Assembly (NCBI GenBank): GCA_963728965.1
Contig: CAVSMH010000007.1
Coordinates: 124,001-188,000 of the forward strand
Source: DASQZT01 sp963728965
GTDB lineage: Bacteria; Acidobacteriota; Terriglobia; Bryobacterales; Bryobacteraceae
Reading direction: 5' to 3'
DNA: 64,000 nucleotides
Shown here: piece after piece, positions 46,201-53,963 of the stretch
Position numbering within the stretch: position 1 is the first letter of the stretch
Layout of the letters: each line of letters begins with the position of its first letter
Position numbers and translations under genes: made by a program
Notes under the pieces: generated by a model
The model's database searches: none
The model's input: the letters and a program-made list of their open reading frames with translations, nothing else
What the model was told of the DNA's origin: nothing

Positions 46201-46561
46201 CGTGCGCCATGCCGTATTCGGCGGTGTGGGTCAACGACAGCGACACGTTGCGCACCAGCAGCCGCGCCGCTATCGCCGCGGCCACGCCGTGAAATCGCAG
46301 CGTCGGTTTCCCGGTGGGCAGGTTGGCCACTTCGAAGTCCTGCCACCGCACGCCGTGATGCCAGCCCGTGCCGATGGCCTTCATGCCGGCTTCCTTGGCG
46401 GCGAACCGCGCCGCGTACCGTTCGAAGCGGTTGGCCTTGCGCTCCACGTACGCAATTTCGCCGGCCGTGTAGATGCGGTCGATGAACTTCCGCCCGAACC
46501 GCTCGATGGCGGCGCGGATGCGCGGCACCTCCGCCAGGTCCACGCCCGTCCCCACGATCAC
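46184..46561 (-). CDS. acpS: Holo-[acyl-carrier-protein] synthase
   Basis: The 125-residue enzyme attaches the 4'-phosphopantetheine arm to acyl carrier protein. The conserved acidic residues are in VGTGVDLAEV and in ARFAAKEAGMKAIGTGW, and SLSLTHTAEYGMAHVI closes the domain. The start is GTG at 46561, which overlaps the stop codon of nikR in a GTGA, so the two are translated together. An essential lipid gene linked to a nickel regulator is unusual. Confidence 0.85.
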   Translation of the reverse strand: MIVGTGVDLAEVPRIRAAIERFGRKFIDRIYTAGEIAYVERKANRFERYAARFAAKEAGMKAIGTGWHHGVRWQDFEVANLPTGKPTLRFHGVAAAIAARLLVRNVSLSLTHTAEYGMAHVILED

Positions 46562-46977
46562 GGCAGTTCCACTCCCGAAGTCGTAATCGTCAGGCGACCG
46601 TGTTTGACGCCCTTCGTGCTGATCAGCACGTCGGCCACTTTGCGCACGTCCGCCGCCCTTCCGCGCACGATCATCACCTCCAGGCAATGATCGTGATCCA
46701 GGTGCACGTGCAGCGTCGAAAGAATGGAGCGGTGGAAGTTGTGCTGGATGTCGGTCAGCTTGTCGGCGAGCATCCGTACGTGGTGGTCGTACACCAGGGT
46801 GACCGTCCCTACCACCTGGCTTTCGGGAGATTCCCAGGCCTTCTCCACCAGTTCGTCGCGAATCAGGTCCCGGAACGCCTCGGAGCGGTTGGTGTAGCCC
46901 CGCTGGGCGATCAGGGTGTCGAACTTGTCCAGGAGATCGGTGTCGATCGCGACGCCAATCCGGCTGAGGTCGCCCAT
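46558..46977 (-). CDS. nikR: Nickel-responsive transcriptional regulator NikR
   Basis: The 139-residue protein has an N-terminal ribbon-helix-helix (RIGVAIDTDLLDKFDTLIA; NRSEAFRDLIRDEL) and a C-terminal ACT-like nickel-binding domain. Ligands match NikR: His in VYDHHVRML, the His-x-His of LHVHLDHDHC and the Cys of that same segment. Nickel-bound NikR represses nickel import. It starts divergently from the cbiM-type transporter gene with 81 bases between, and inverted repeats in that gap are candidate operators. It overlaps acpS by four bases. Confidence 0.92.
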   Translation of the reverse strand: MGDLSRIGVAIDTDLLDKFDTLIAQRGYTNRSEAFRDLIRDELVEKAWESPESQVVGTVTLVYDHHVRMLADKLTDIQHNFHRSILSTLHVHLDHDHCLEVMIVRGRAADVRKVADVLISTKGVKHGRLTITTSGVELP

Positions 46978-46987
46978 TCGTACACAT

Positions 46988-47044
46988 AGTAGCACCGGCT
47001 GATTCGGAGCAACCCGGTGGCACGAACCTGGCATTCGTGCTACT
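46988..47044. promoter_or_regulatory. Candidate NikR operator region with inverted repeats
   Basis: Between nikR and the transporter operon GCACGAA (47020-47026) and TTCGTGC (47034-47040) form a perfect inverted repeat with a seven-base spacer. AGTAGCAC (46988-46995) and GTGCTACT (47037-47044) form a second, wider pair. NikR sites are palindromic in other bacteria, but these do not match the E. coli spacing, so the link is inference. Confidence 0.4.
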
Positions 47045-47058
47045 TTGAGGACACCACC

Positions 47059-47967
47059 GTGCATATTCCGGACGGATTTCTGAGCGCGCCCGTTTGGGCC
47101 ACGTTGGATGTGGCGGCGGCTGCCGGTGTGGCTTACACCGTGCGCCGCGCGCAGCGCGAATTCGAGGAATCGAAGGTCCCGCTGCTGGGCGTCATGGGCG
47201 CGTTCGTGTTTGCCGCGCAGATGATCAACTTTCCGGTGGGTATTGGCACCACGGGCCACCTGGTGGGCGCCGCGCTGCTGGCCATGACCCTCGGACCGGC
47301 GGCGGCGGGCGTGGTGATGGCGGCCATCGTCGCTATTCAAGCGCTGGTTTTCCAGGATGGCGGCATTCTCTCGCTCGGCCCCAACCTCGTCAATATGGCG
47401 ATGGCGGGCGTGCTGGCGGGCTATCTGCCGTTTCATCTCTGGGGGGCGGGGAAGTGGCGCAAGCCGGCGATCTTCGCGGGCGGTACCCTCTCGGTGCTGG
47501 TAAGTGCCGTTCTGGCCCTGGCCGAGCTATTGATATCCGGAGTGCGGATGCCGGGAGCCGTGCTGGGCGTTTCCCTGGGATTGTTCGTTGTCTCGGCGGT
47601 GCTCGAGGGCGCCATCACGCTGGCGGTGGTCCAAGCGCTCGAGGCCATTCGGCCGGGGTTCATTCGCAAGCCCGCGGCGGGCCGGTCGTTCGCCCTGGGA
47701 GCCATTGGGCTCACCGCGGTATTGCTGGCCACGGTCGGCGCGCTGTTCGCTTCCACCGCTCCGGACGGCATCGAAAAACTGGCGCGGCAGACCGGCATCG
47801 GGTCGCATGCCCGCACGCTGATCTCTACCCCGCTGAGCGATTACCGCGCCGTCTTCCTGCAATCGCCCAACGCGGGCAAAGCCGCCGCGGGACTCGCCGG
47901 GCTGGCGATGATTTACCTGGCCTGTACCCTCATCGGCCGCGCCGTCGCACGCAAGAGGAGCGCCTGA
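47059..47967 (+). CDS. ECF nickel/cobalt transporter substrate-specific subunit, NikMN/CbiM type
   Basis: The 302-residue membrane protein starts with MHIPDGFLS, the metal-binding N-terminus of CbiM/NikM proteins, and has about six helices of the CbiM core (1-215) followed by a C-terminal extension with a helix, a periplasmic PDGIEKLARQTG segment and another helix. That extension resembles the CbiN/NikN component fused to M. It captures nickel or cobalt; the adjacent NikR favours nickel. GTG at 47059 is fixed by the MHIPD start and has GAGG upstream. Confidence 0.9.
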   Translation: MHIPDGFLSAPVWATLDVAAAAGVAYTVRRAQREFEESKVPLLGVMGAFVFAAQMINFPVGIGTTGHLVGAALLAMTLGPAAAGVVMAAIVAIQALVFQDGGILSLGPNLVNMAMAGVLAGYLPFHLWGAGKWRKPAIFAGGTLSVLVSAVLALAELLISGVRMPGAVLGVSLGLFVVSAVLEGAITLAVVQALEAIRPGFIRKPAAGRSFALGAIGLTAVLLATVGALFASTAPDGIEKLARQTGIGSHARTLISTPLSDYRAVFLQSPNAGKAAAGLAGLAMIYLACTLIGRAVARKRSA

Positions 47968-47968
47968 G

Positions 47969-48700
47969 TTGCATCACGTCGTGGTGGAGCGCTGGAGCCG
48001 CGGGGCGAGCGCCATCCACCGCCGCGATCCGCGCGCCAAGGTCGTGGCGCTGCTCGCCTTCCTGGTGGTCGTGGCCACCGCGCACCGCGGCCTGGCGGTG
48101 CTGGCAGTGGCCCTCGTGGCGATACTGGGGGTGGCGCTGGTTGCCGCGGGACTGCCCCTGGCCGGCGGCCTGCTGCGCGCCGCCATCGTGCTGCCGTTCG
48201 CCGTGGTGTTTGCCGCGGTCTGCTGGATCGCCGGAGATCCGGGCCGGGGCATTGCCCTGATGCTGAAGAGTTACCTCTCGGCGCTGGCCGTGCTGCTTAC
48301 CGTCTCCACCACGCCGCTACCGCTGCTGCTGCGCGGGCTGGAGTCGATGCGTGTGCCCCGCTTCCTGCTCATGGTGGCGCAGTTTCTCTATCGATACCTG
48401 TTCGTCATCTCCGAAGAGGCGCAGCACATGGCTAAAGCCGCCCTCTCGCGCGGCGCCTCGGCCGGCCGCCTCACCCGCAGTCCCGGCCGCTTCCGGGCCG
48501 CGGCGGGCGCGTTGGCGGTGTTGTTCGCGCGCTCCTACGGGCGGGCCGAAGACATCCACCGGGCCATGCTCGCCCGCGGCTTCGCCGGACAGTTTCGCGC
48601 CGCCGCGGCGCTGCGCTTTAGCGCCGCCGATGCCGCCTTTGCGCTGGTGGCGTCGTTCGTCCCCCTGTTGCTGCGCCTGGCGCTGGAAAGGGCGGCCTGA
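47969..48700 (+). CDS. ECF transporter transmembrane component CbiQ/NikQ
   Basis: The 243-residue protein has about five membrane helices and the two alanine-arginine-glycine coupling motifs of CbiQ (for example AMLARGFAGQF and SRGASAGRL regions). It links the substrate subunit to the ATPase. The start is TTG at 47969, just after the cbiM stop codon, with AGGAG in the preceding gene. Its stop overlaps the ATG of the ATPase gene, so all three are translated as one operon. Confidence 0.88.
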   Translation: MHHVVVERWSRGASAIHRRDPRAKVVALLAFLVVVATAHRGLAVLAVALVAILGVALVAAGLPLAGGLLRAAIVLPFAVVFAAVCWIAGDPGRGIALMLKSYLSALAVLLTVSTTPLPLLLRGLESMRVPRFLLMVAQFLYRYLFVISEEAQHMAKAALSRGASAGRLTRSPGRFRAAAGALAVLFARSYGRAEDIHRAMLARGFAGQFRAAAALRFSAADAAFALVASFVPLLLRLALERAA

Positions 48701-49416
48701 TGCCCGCCGTGATCGAGGTCTCCAACCTCCACTTCCATTACGACGACGGAACGCCCGCGCTCAGCGGGGTCGATTTCCGGCTGGAGGCCGGGGAGACGGT
48801 GGCCCTGCTCGGCGCCAACGGCAGCGGCAAGACCACCTTCGTGATGCACCTCAACGGTCTGTTGCGCGGACAAGGCGTCGTCAGAGTCTGCGGGCTCACT
48901 GTCGATAAGTCCTCCCTGCCAACCGTGCGCGATAAAGTCGGCATGGTGTTCCAGGACTCGGAAAGCCAGTTATTCATGCCCACCGTGCTCGCGGATGTGG
49001 CGTTCGGGCTGCTCAATCGCGGCATGGCGACGACCGAAGCCTTGGAACGCGCCCGCGCCGCGCTGAAGACCGTCGGAATGACCGCGGCGGAATCGAAAGC
49101 CCCCTATCACCTCAGCGCCGGTGAGAAAAAGAGAGTCGCCATCGCCGGAATCCTCGTGATGGAGCCCGAAATCCTCGTGCTCGATGAACCTACCACTTTC
49201 CTCGATCCACCCGGACAGCGGGCCCTCCTCGAATTGCTCACCCACTTACACCAGGCGAAGATTCTCGTAACCCACGATACCCGCTTCGCCCAGGCACTTT
49301 GTAAGCGGGCCGTGTTTTTTCACGAGGGAAGAGTTGCAGCCGACGGGCCCGTCGAGGATATGATCGTCCGCTTCGGGTGGGATTTCGCCCTGGAAGGCAG
49401 TAACTCGAACCGATAA
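48700..49416 (+). CDS. ECF transporter ATPase CbiO/NikO
   Basis: The 238-residue protein is the ABC ATPase of the metal importer. Walker A is GANGSGKTTF, the Q loop is in VFQDSESQLF, the signature is LSAGEKKRVAIAG and Walker B is ILVLDEPTTFLDPPG. QDxxxQLF is typical of CbiO. The gene shares a base with the cbiQ stop. It is convergent with the small basic protein gene and ends at 49416, next to that gene's stop. Confidence 0.92.
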   Translation: MPAVIEVSNLHFHYDDGTPALSGVDFRLEAGETVALLGANGSGKTTFVMHLNGLLRGQGVVRVCGLTVDKSSLPTVRDKVGMVFQDSESQLFMPTVLADVAFGLLNRGMATTEALERARAALKTVGMTAAESKAPYHLSAGEKKRVAIAGILVMEPEILVLDEPTTFLDPPGQRALLELLTHLHQAKILVTHDTRFAQALCKRAVFFHEGRVAADGPVEDMIVRFGWDFALEGSNSNR

Positions 49417-49689
49417 CTACGCGCCCTTCGCGCTCTGCGCCATCCGTTTGCGATGCTCCGCCCAGCGCTTCCTTTGCGCCGCCGCGATCCGCTTGCGTGC
49501 CGCCACGCTCAGGTTGCGTTTCCGGCCGCGTGCCTTCTTCGCTGCGGGAGCAGCCGCCGGTGTGGCCCGCTTTCCCTTCAGTTGCGCCTGCAGCTGCCGG
49601 ATCTTATCGTCGATTTTCTGCTTTTCCAGTTCGTAGCCCACCAATGCCATCTGCAAAGTGGCTGCGTCTTCCATCTTGCCTCGTGCCAT
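49417..49689 (-). CDS. Small basic Ala/Arg/Lys-rich protein, possibly DNA-binding
   Basis: The 90-residue protein has an acidic, helical N-terminus (LQMALVGYELEKQKIDDKI) and a very basic alanine-rich C-terminus (KKARGRKRNLSVAARKRI then AAAQRKRWAEHRKRMA). The arrangement resembles small nucleoid-associated or H-NS/AT-hook-like proteins, but no family is recognised with certainty. AAAGGTGA lies before the ATG at 49689. The upstream intergenic region is markedly AT-rich compared with the window, which would suit such a protein as a silencer of its own gene. Confidence 0.6.
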   Translation of the reverse strand: MARGKMEDAATLQMALVGYELEKQKIDDKIRQLQAQLKGKRATPAAAPAAKKARGRKRNLSVAARKRIAAAQRKRWAEHRKRMAQSAKGA

Positions 49690-49873
49690 AGGTTCACCTT
49701 TGCCCCACAATATAACATAGTAGGTCCAAGATATGTATAGATAGGTATCATAAATGGCAGGAGTCTTTAGAAAGAATGAGTAGACGTTCTCTCCCCATGC
49801 GCGGTCTCCCGTTGATCGTCTCAAGGGCTTTTACTCCGCGGCATGCGCCGTTGTTTCTTCCCTTGCGACACCC

Positions 49874-50329
49874 ATGAAACTTGTTGTTCAGCGTGTTAGC
49901 CGCGCGTGGGTCACTGTATCCGGCAGTACGGTAGGCTCCATTGATACCGGAATGTTGGTTCTCGTCGGCATCTCACGATCCGATACTACGGCGGATGCCG
50001 ATTATCTTTTGGATAAGCTCCTTGGTTTAAGGATATTCCCCGACTCCGAAAGTAAGATGAATCGGAACGTGCAGGAGTCCGGCGGGTCGTTGCTCATTAT
50101 CTCCCAATTCACGCTCTATGCCGACACTCGCAAGGGACGCCGCCCGAGTTTCGATCAGGCCGCCCCTCCCGCCCAGGCCCACGACTTATACAATTACTTT
50201 GTTGAATCCGCAAAGCGCGGTCCGGTTCCGGTCGCAACCGGCGTCTTCCAGGCCATGATGGAAGTTCACCTGGTGAACCAGGGCCCGGTGACGATCGTTA
50301 TCGACTCCGCGGACCGAGGCAGAAAATGA
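49874..50329 (+). CDS. dtd: D-aminoacyl-tRNA deacylase
   Basis: The 151-residue enzyme removes D-amino acids wrongly attached to tRNA. Key motifs are SQFTLYADT and the NQGPVT cis-peptide motif near the C-terminus. Its last codons overlap the ATG of the GHMP kinase gene in an ATGA, so the two are coupled. The gene before it is on the other strand. Confidence 0.93.
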   Translation: MKLVVQRVSRAWVTVSGSTVGSIDTGMLVLVGISRSDTTADADYLLDKLLGLRIFPDSESKMNRNVQESGGSLLIISQFTLYADTRKGRRPSFDQAAPPAQAHDLYNYFVESAKRGPVPVATGVFQAMMEVHLVNQGPVTIVIDSADRGRK

Positions 50330-51321
50330 TCGAGACTTATGGATATGCGCGGGCCGGTTTTCTCGGCAATCCCAGCGACGGATACTTCGGAAAAACCATC
50401 TCTTTCGCATTCTCCAATTTCCGCGCGCGCGTGCTGATCTACCCCAGCGGCAGGCTCGAAATCAAACCGTCGAAGGTAGACCTTCCCGTCTTCGAGAACC
50501 TCGACGACCTGTATCGCACTACCCGCTGGAGAGGTTACTATGGCGGAATTCGCATTATTCAAGCCCTCCTGGTTCGATTCATCGATTACTGCCGGGAACG
50601 GGGCATCGTACTCGAGAACCGCAATTTCACCCTCGAATATGAATCCACCATTCCGCAGCGGCTCGGACTGGGCGGATCGAGCGCGATTATTACCGCCTCG
50701 CTCCGGGCGTTATGTGAGTACTACCACGTAGAGCTGCCGCTGCCGGTCCAGGCTAACCTCGCACTGGAGACCGAAACCAGGGAACTGAATATGCCGGCCG
50801 GTCTTCAGGACCGCGTCATTCAGGCTTATCATGGCCTGGTCTTCATGGATTTCTCCCGGGAACTGATGGAGTCCCGTGGCTACGGTGAGTACGAACGCCT
50901 GGACCCGTCTCTTCTGCCCAATGTGTTCGTCGCCTGTCGAACCTCGCTCAGTGAGGGCACGGAGGTATTTCACAGCGACCTCCGCGAACGGTGGCGCCGC
51001 GGCGACCCGGATGTCGTGGCCGCCATGCGGACTTGGGCGAGTTATGCCGAGGAGGGTCGGGATTGTCTCATCCATCACCGCTACGCCCGTCTGAACGAGT
51101 TGGTGGACGCCAATTTCGACCTGCGCTCCCGCATTTACCGCATCGATCCCGGGAATCGCGAGATGGTGGACACCGCGCGCAAAGCCGGGGCAACCTCCAA
51201 CTTCGCCGGGTCGGGAGGAGCCATCGTCGGTACTTACACCGATGAAGCGATGTTCCAACGGCTCCAGGAATTCATGAAACCGCTCGGCGTGGATGTCATC
51301 AAGCCGAAGCTGGTAACATAA
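50326..51321 (+). CDS. GHMP-family sugar kinase, glucuronokinase-like
   Basis: The 331-residue protein is a GHMP kinase: ARAGFLGNPSDGYFGKTIS begins it and RLGLGGSSAI is the phosphate-binding loop. The GNPSDGYFGKTIS start is like that of plant glucuronokinase and related bacterial proteins, so a uronic acid or other sugar at C1 is a fair guess; a mevalonate-type substrate is less likely. It shares four bases with dtd. No UDP-sugar pyrophosphorylase lies beside it, so the pathway is unknown. Confidence 0.75.
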   Translation: MIETYGYARAGFLGNPSDGYFGKTISFAFSNFRARVLIYPSGRLEIKPSKVDLPVFENLDDLYRTTRWRGYYGGIRIIQALLVRFIDYCRERGIVLENRNFTLEYESTIPQRLGLGGSSAIITASLRALCEYYHVELPLPVQANLALETETRELNMPAGLQDRVIQAYHGLVFMDFSRELMESRGYGEYERLDPSLLPNVFVACRTSLSEGTEVFHSDLRERWRRGDPDVVAAMRTWASYAEEGRDCLIHHRYARLNELVDANFDLRSRIYRIDPGNREMVDTARKAGATSNFAGSGGAIVGTYTDEAMFQRLQEFMKPLGVDVIKPKLVT

Positions 51322-51413
51322 GCCCCGCGCCCCACCGCGCCCCCGGAAATAGCACGCTAATCCCGCGAGCCAGCTTACCGTTGGCGGGTGGCGCCGGATG
51401 GTACGCTGGGCAA

Positions 51414-52355
51414 TTGCGCCGTCATCCTCTTTTCAAACCCTATCTGGCACTGGTGGCCGTGTGCTTTCTCTGGGGGACGACTTACCTCGCCATCCGTATG
51501 TCGCTCGAGTCGTTTCCTCCATTGATGCTGGTGTCGGTGCGTTACATTCTATCCGGATCCCTGTTGTTGTTGTTCGCGCTGGCGCGGCGTATTTACGTGC
51601 CCCGCGGCCGCGAACTGGCCATGGCGTGCTTCAGCGGGTTCCTGACGTTGGGCGTGGGCAACGGCGCGCTGGTGTTCTCCGAAGTCATTATTCCCAGCGG
51701 CATCGCCGGCCTCATCATCACCATCTCGCCGTTCTGGCTGGTCGGCGTCGAAGCCCTCATGCCCGGCGGCGAGCGGCTCCACGCCCCCACCATCGGCGGC
51801 ATGGCCGTCGGGCTGGCGGGCGCCGCGCTCCTGTTCACGCCCGACCTGGGGCCGCATGCGGTTGACCGCAACCTGCTGCACGGCTTCCTCCTGTTGCAGC
51901 TCGGGATGGCCGGCTGGTCGTTCGGGTCCATCCTTCAGCGCCGCCAGACCGGCCAAGCGCACCCGGTGATTGCCGGCGGCGTGCAACAGTTGGCCGCCGG
52001 GTTGATCCTGGCGCCCTTCGCGGCGTGGATTCCGCCGCACCAGGTGAACTGGAGCACGCGCGGCGCATCGGCGCTGGTCTACCTGGTGGTGTTCGGCTCG
52101 CTGGCCGGTTACAGCGCCTACATCTACGCCATGGACCGCCTGCCGGTCGCGATTGTCTCCATCTATCCCTATGTGAACGCTATCGTGGCGGTTGGCTTGG
52201 GCTGGTTGTTCTATCGCGAGCCGTTCGGATGGCGCGAGGCCATGGCCATGGTCATTATCTTCGCCGGTGTCACCATCGTTAAACGCTGCGCCCGCCGCAC
52301 CCCGGTCACTCGCGCCCGATCATCTTGGCTCCGATGGCGCCGCCCGCCATGCTGA
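51414..52355 (+). CDS. EamA-family (DMT) transporter
   Basis: The protein has ten membrane helices in the two EamA repeats, beginning PYLALVAVCFLWGTTYLAIRM and with the second repeat around HGFLLLQLGMAGWSFGSILQ. Such proteins export amino acids or metabolites. The start is uncertain: TTG at 51414 puts the first helix about ten residues in; TTG at 51381 adds 11 residues with no clear function. Its last 50 bases overlap the convergent zinc-ribbon gene. No regulator is adjacent. Confidence 0.8.
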   Translation: MRRHPLFKPYLALVAVCFLWGTTYLAIRMSLESFPPLMLVSVRYILSGSLLLLFALARRIYVPRGRELAMACFSGFLTLGVGNGALVFSEVIIPSGIAGLIITISPFWLVGVEALMPGGERLHAPTIGGMAVGLAGAALLFTPDLGPHAVDRNLLHGFLLLQLGMAGWSFGSILQRRQTGQAHPVIAGGVQQLAAGLILAPFAAWIPPHQVNWSTRGASALVYLVVFGSLAGYSAYIYAMDRLPVAIVSIYPYVNAIVAVGLGWLFYREPFGWREAMAMVIIFAGVTIVKRCARRTPVTRARSSWLRWRRPPC

Positions 52356-52911
52356 GCCCGGTGATGAAGACGAATCCCAGCATCAGTGTCACCACCAGCA
52401 GCGCCGCGATCCCCGGCCCCGTCTGGAAAAACTGCACCATCTGCTGCACCATGGGATCCTGTGCGCGCGGGAAGTTCTTCACCTGCTCCTGAAAGATCGA
52501 CCCCAACTTACCCGACAACGCCACCGGCACCTGCACCACCGCGAACAGCGCAAACATCAGGATGCCCGTAATCCAGCCCATGCGCACGCCCGCTCCCACA
52601 TCCACCGAAGTGCCCGTCTTGCGCCGGTAGAAAAGCACCGCGAAGAACCCCGCCGCGATCCAGGTGAAGAACGGCAGAAACAGGTTCAGCAGCGTCGCCA
52701 TGGCGGCCACACCGGTGGCAATCTTCACCGCAACCGGGTTATGGAAGTTCAGCGGAATCACCGACGCCACCGGTATCACAGCGGGCGCCGGCTCCGTCGC
52801 CTGCTCGAAGACCGGCTCGGGCGTAATGATGTCGCGCTGCGGTCTGCCGCATTTGTGGCAGAAGAGCGCGTCGGGCGGAAGTTCCGCGCCGCAGTTGCAG
52901 TAGTCCGGCAT
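52306..52911 (-). CDS. Zinc-ribbon membrane protein of unknown function
   Basis: The 201-residue protein has an N-terminal zinc ribbon (CNCGAELPPDALFCHKCG) then a proline-rich linker and four hydrophobic segments (about 55-85, 90-115, 125-145 and 165-190). No enzyme motif is seen; it may bind metal or nucleic acid at the membrane surface. ATG at 52911 is used; GTG at 52929 is an alternative. Its 3' end overlaps the convergent EamA gene by about 50 bases. Confidence 0.7.
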   Translation of the reverse strand: MPDYCNCGAELPPDALFCHKCGRPQRDIITPEPVFEQATEPAPAVIPVASVIPLNFHNPVAVKIATGVAAMATLLNLFLPFFTWIAAGFFAVLFYRRKTGTSVDVGAGVRMGWITGILMFALFAVVQVPVALSGKLGSIFQEQVKNFPRAQDPMVQQMVQFFQTGPGIAALLVVTLMLGFVFITGLSMAGGAIGAKMIGRE

Positions 52912-52971
52912 TGTGTGCCCAGGGGGCACCTTCAGTTTGACGCAGGCGCGGACGTTCCGGCAACTGCCGGT

Positions 52972-53946
52972 CTAGCGGAAGCGCACCTTCACATCCGGCT
53001 TATTCTCCAGGTGGGTCGTATCGACGAACCGCACGCGCGCGGGCAGCGACGTCATCACCACCGATTGTGTGTGCACCCCATCGCCGGTGAAACGAACCCC
53101 TTGCAGCAGGTTGCCGTCAGTCACTCCGCAGGCGACGAACACCAGGTGCCGTCCCGGAGCCAGGTCGGGAGTGGTGTAGATGCGGTTCACGTCCTGGATC
53201 CCCATCGATTGCATGCGTTCCTTCTGTGCCTCGTCCTTCACCACCAGCCGGCCCAGGATCTCCCCATTCAGGCAGCGCAGCGCGGCGGCGGTGAGCACCC
53301 CCTCGGGCGCGCCCCCCGAGCCCATCACCGCATGCACCCCGGTGCCGGCTACCGCCGCCGCGATGCCCGCCGAAAGGTCGCCGTCCGAGATCAGCCGGAT
53401 GCGCGCCCCGGCTTCGCGAATATCGGCGATGAGTCCCTGGTGGCGCGGGCGGTCCAGCACCACCACTACCAGGTCGTCCACCCCGCGTTGCAGGCGGCGC
53501 GCGATGGCCTTGAGATTCTGCCGCACCGGTGCTTCCAGGTCCACTGCGCCCTTGGCCGCCGGACCCACCACGATCTTCTCCATGTAGCAGTCCGGCGCGT
53601 GCAGCAGGCCGCCCTTCTCGGACGCCGCCAGAACCGTGATCGCGCCCGCGCCGCCCGTGGAGCAGAGATTGGTGCCCTCCAGCGGATCTACCGCGATGTC
53701 CACCACGATCGGATCGGCATGATTCCGCGAGCCGACCTTTTCGCCAATGAACAGCATCGGCGCTTTGTCGCGTTCGCCTTCGCCGATCACGATCGTCCCG
53801 TCGATGGCCAGCGTGTCCAGGCAGCGGCGCATCGATTCCACCGCCGCCTGGTCGGAGGTGTGCGGGTCCCCCATCCCCATGGTGCGGGCCGACGCGATGG
53901 CGGCGTCTTCCGCTACACGAAGCATCTCGAGCGAGAGGTCGAACAT
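52972..53946 (-). CDS. glpX: Class II fructose-1,6-bisphosphatase GlpX
   Basis: The 324-residue enzyme removes a phosphate from fructose 1,6-bisphosphate in gluconeogenesis. The metal-binding DGTIVIGEGERDKAP and VDPLEGTNL motifs are clear, along with GSGGAPEGVLTA later. AGGAG lies before the ATG. Its start is only 17 bases from the start of the divergent dehydrogenase gene. Confidence 0.92.
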   Translation of the reverse strand: MFDLSLEMLRVAEDAAIASARTMGMGDPHTSDQAAVESMRRCLDTLAIDGTIVIGEGERDKAPMLFIGEKVGSRNHADPIVVDIAVDPLEGTNLCSTGGAGAITVLAASEKGGLLHAPDCYMEKIVVGPAAKGAVDLEAPVRQNLKAIARRLQRGVDDLVVVVLDRPRHQGLIADIREAGARIRLISDGDLSAGIAAAVAGTGVHAVMGSGGAPEGVLTAAALRCLNGEILGRLVVKDEAQKERMQSMGIQDVNRIYTTPDLAPGRHLVFVACGVTDGNLLQGVRFTGDGVHTQSVVMTSLPARVRFVDTTHLENKPDVKVRFR

Positions 53947-53963
53947 GTGCTAGCTTTCTCCTG

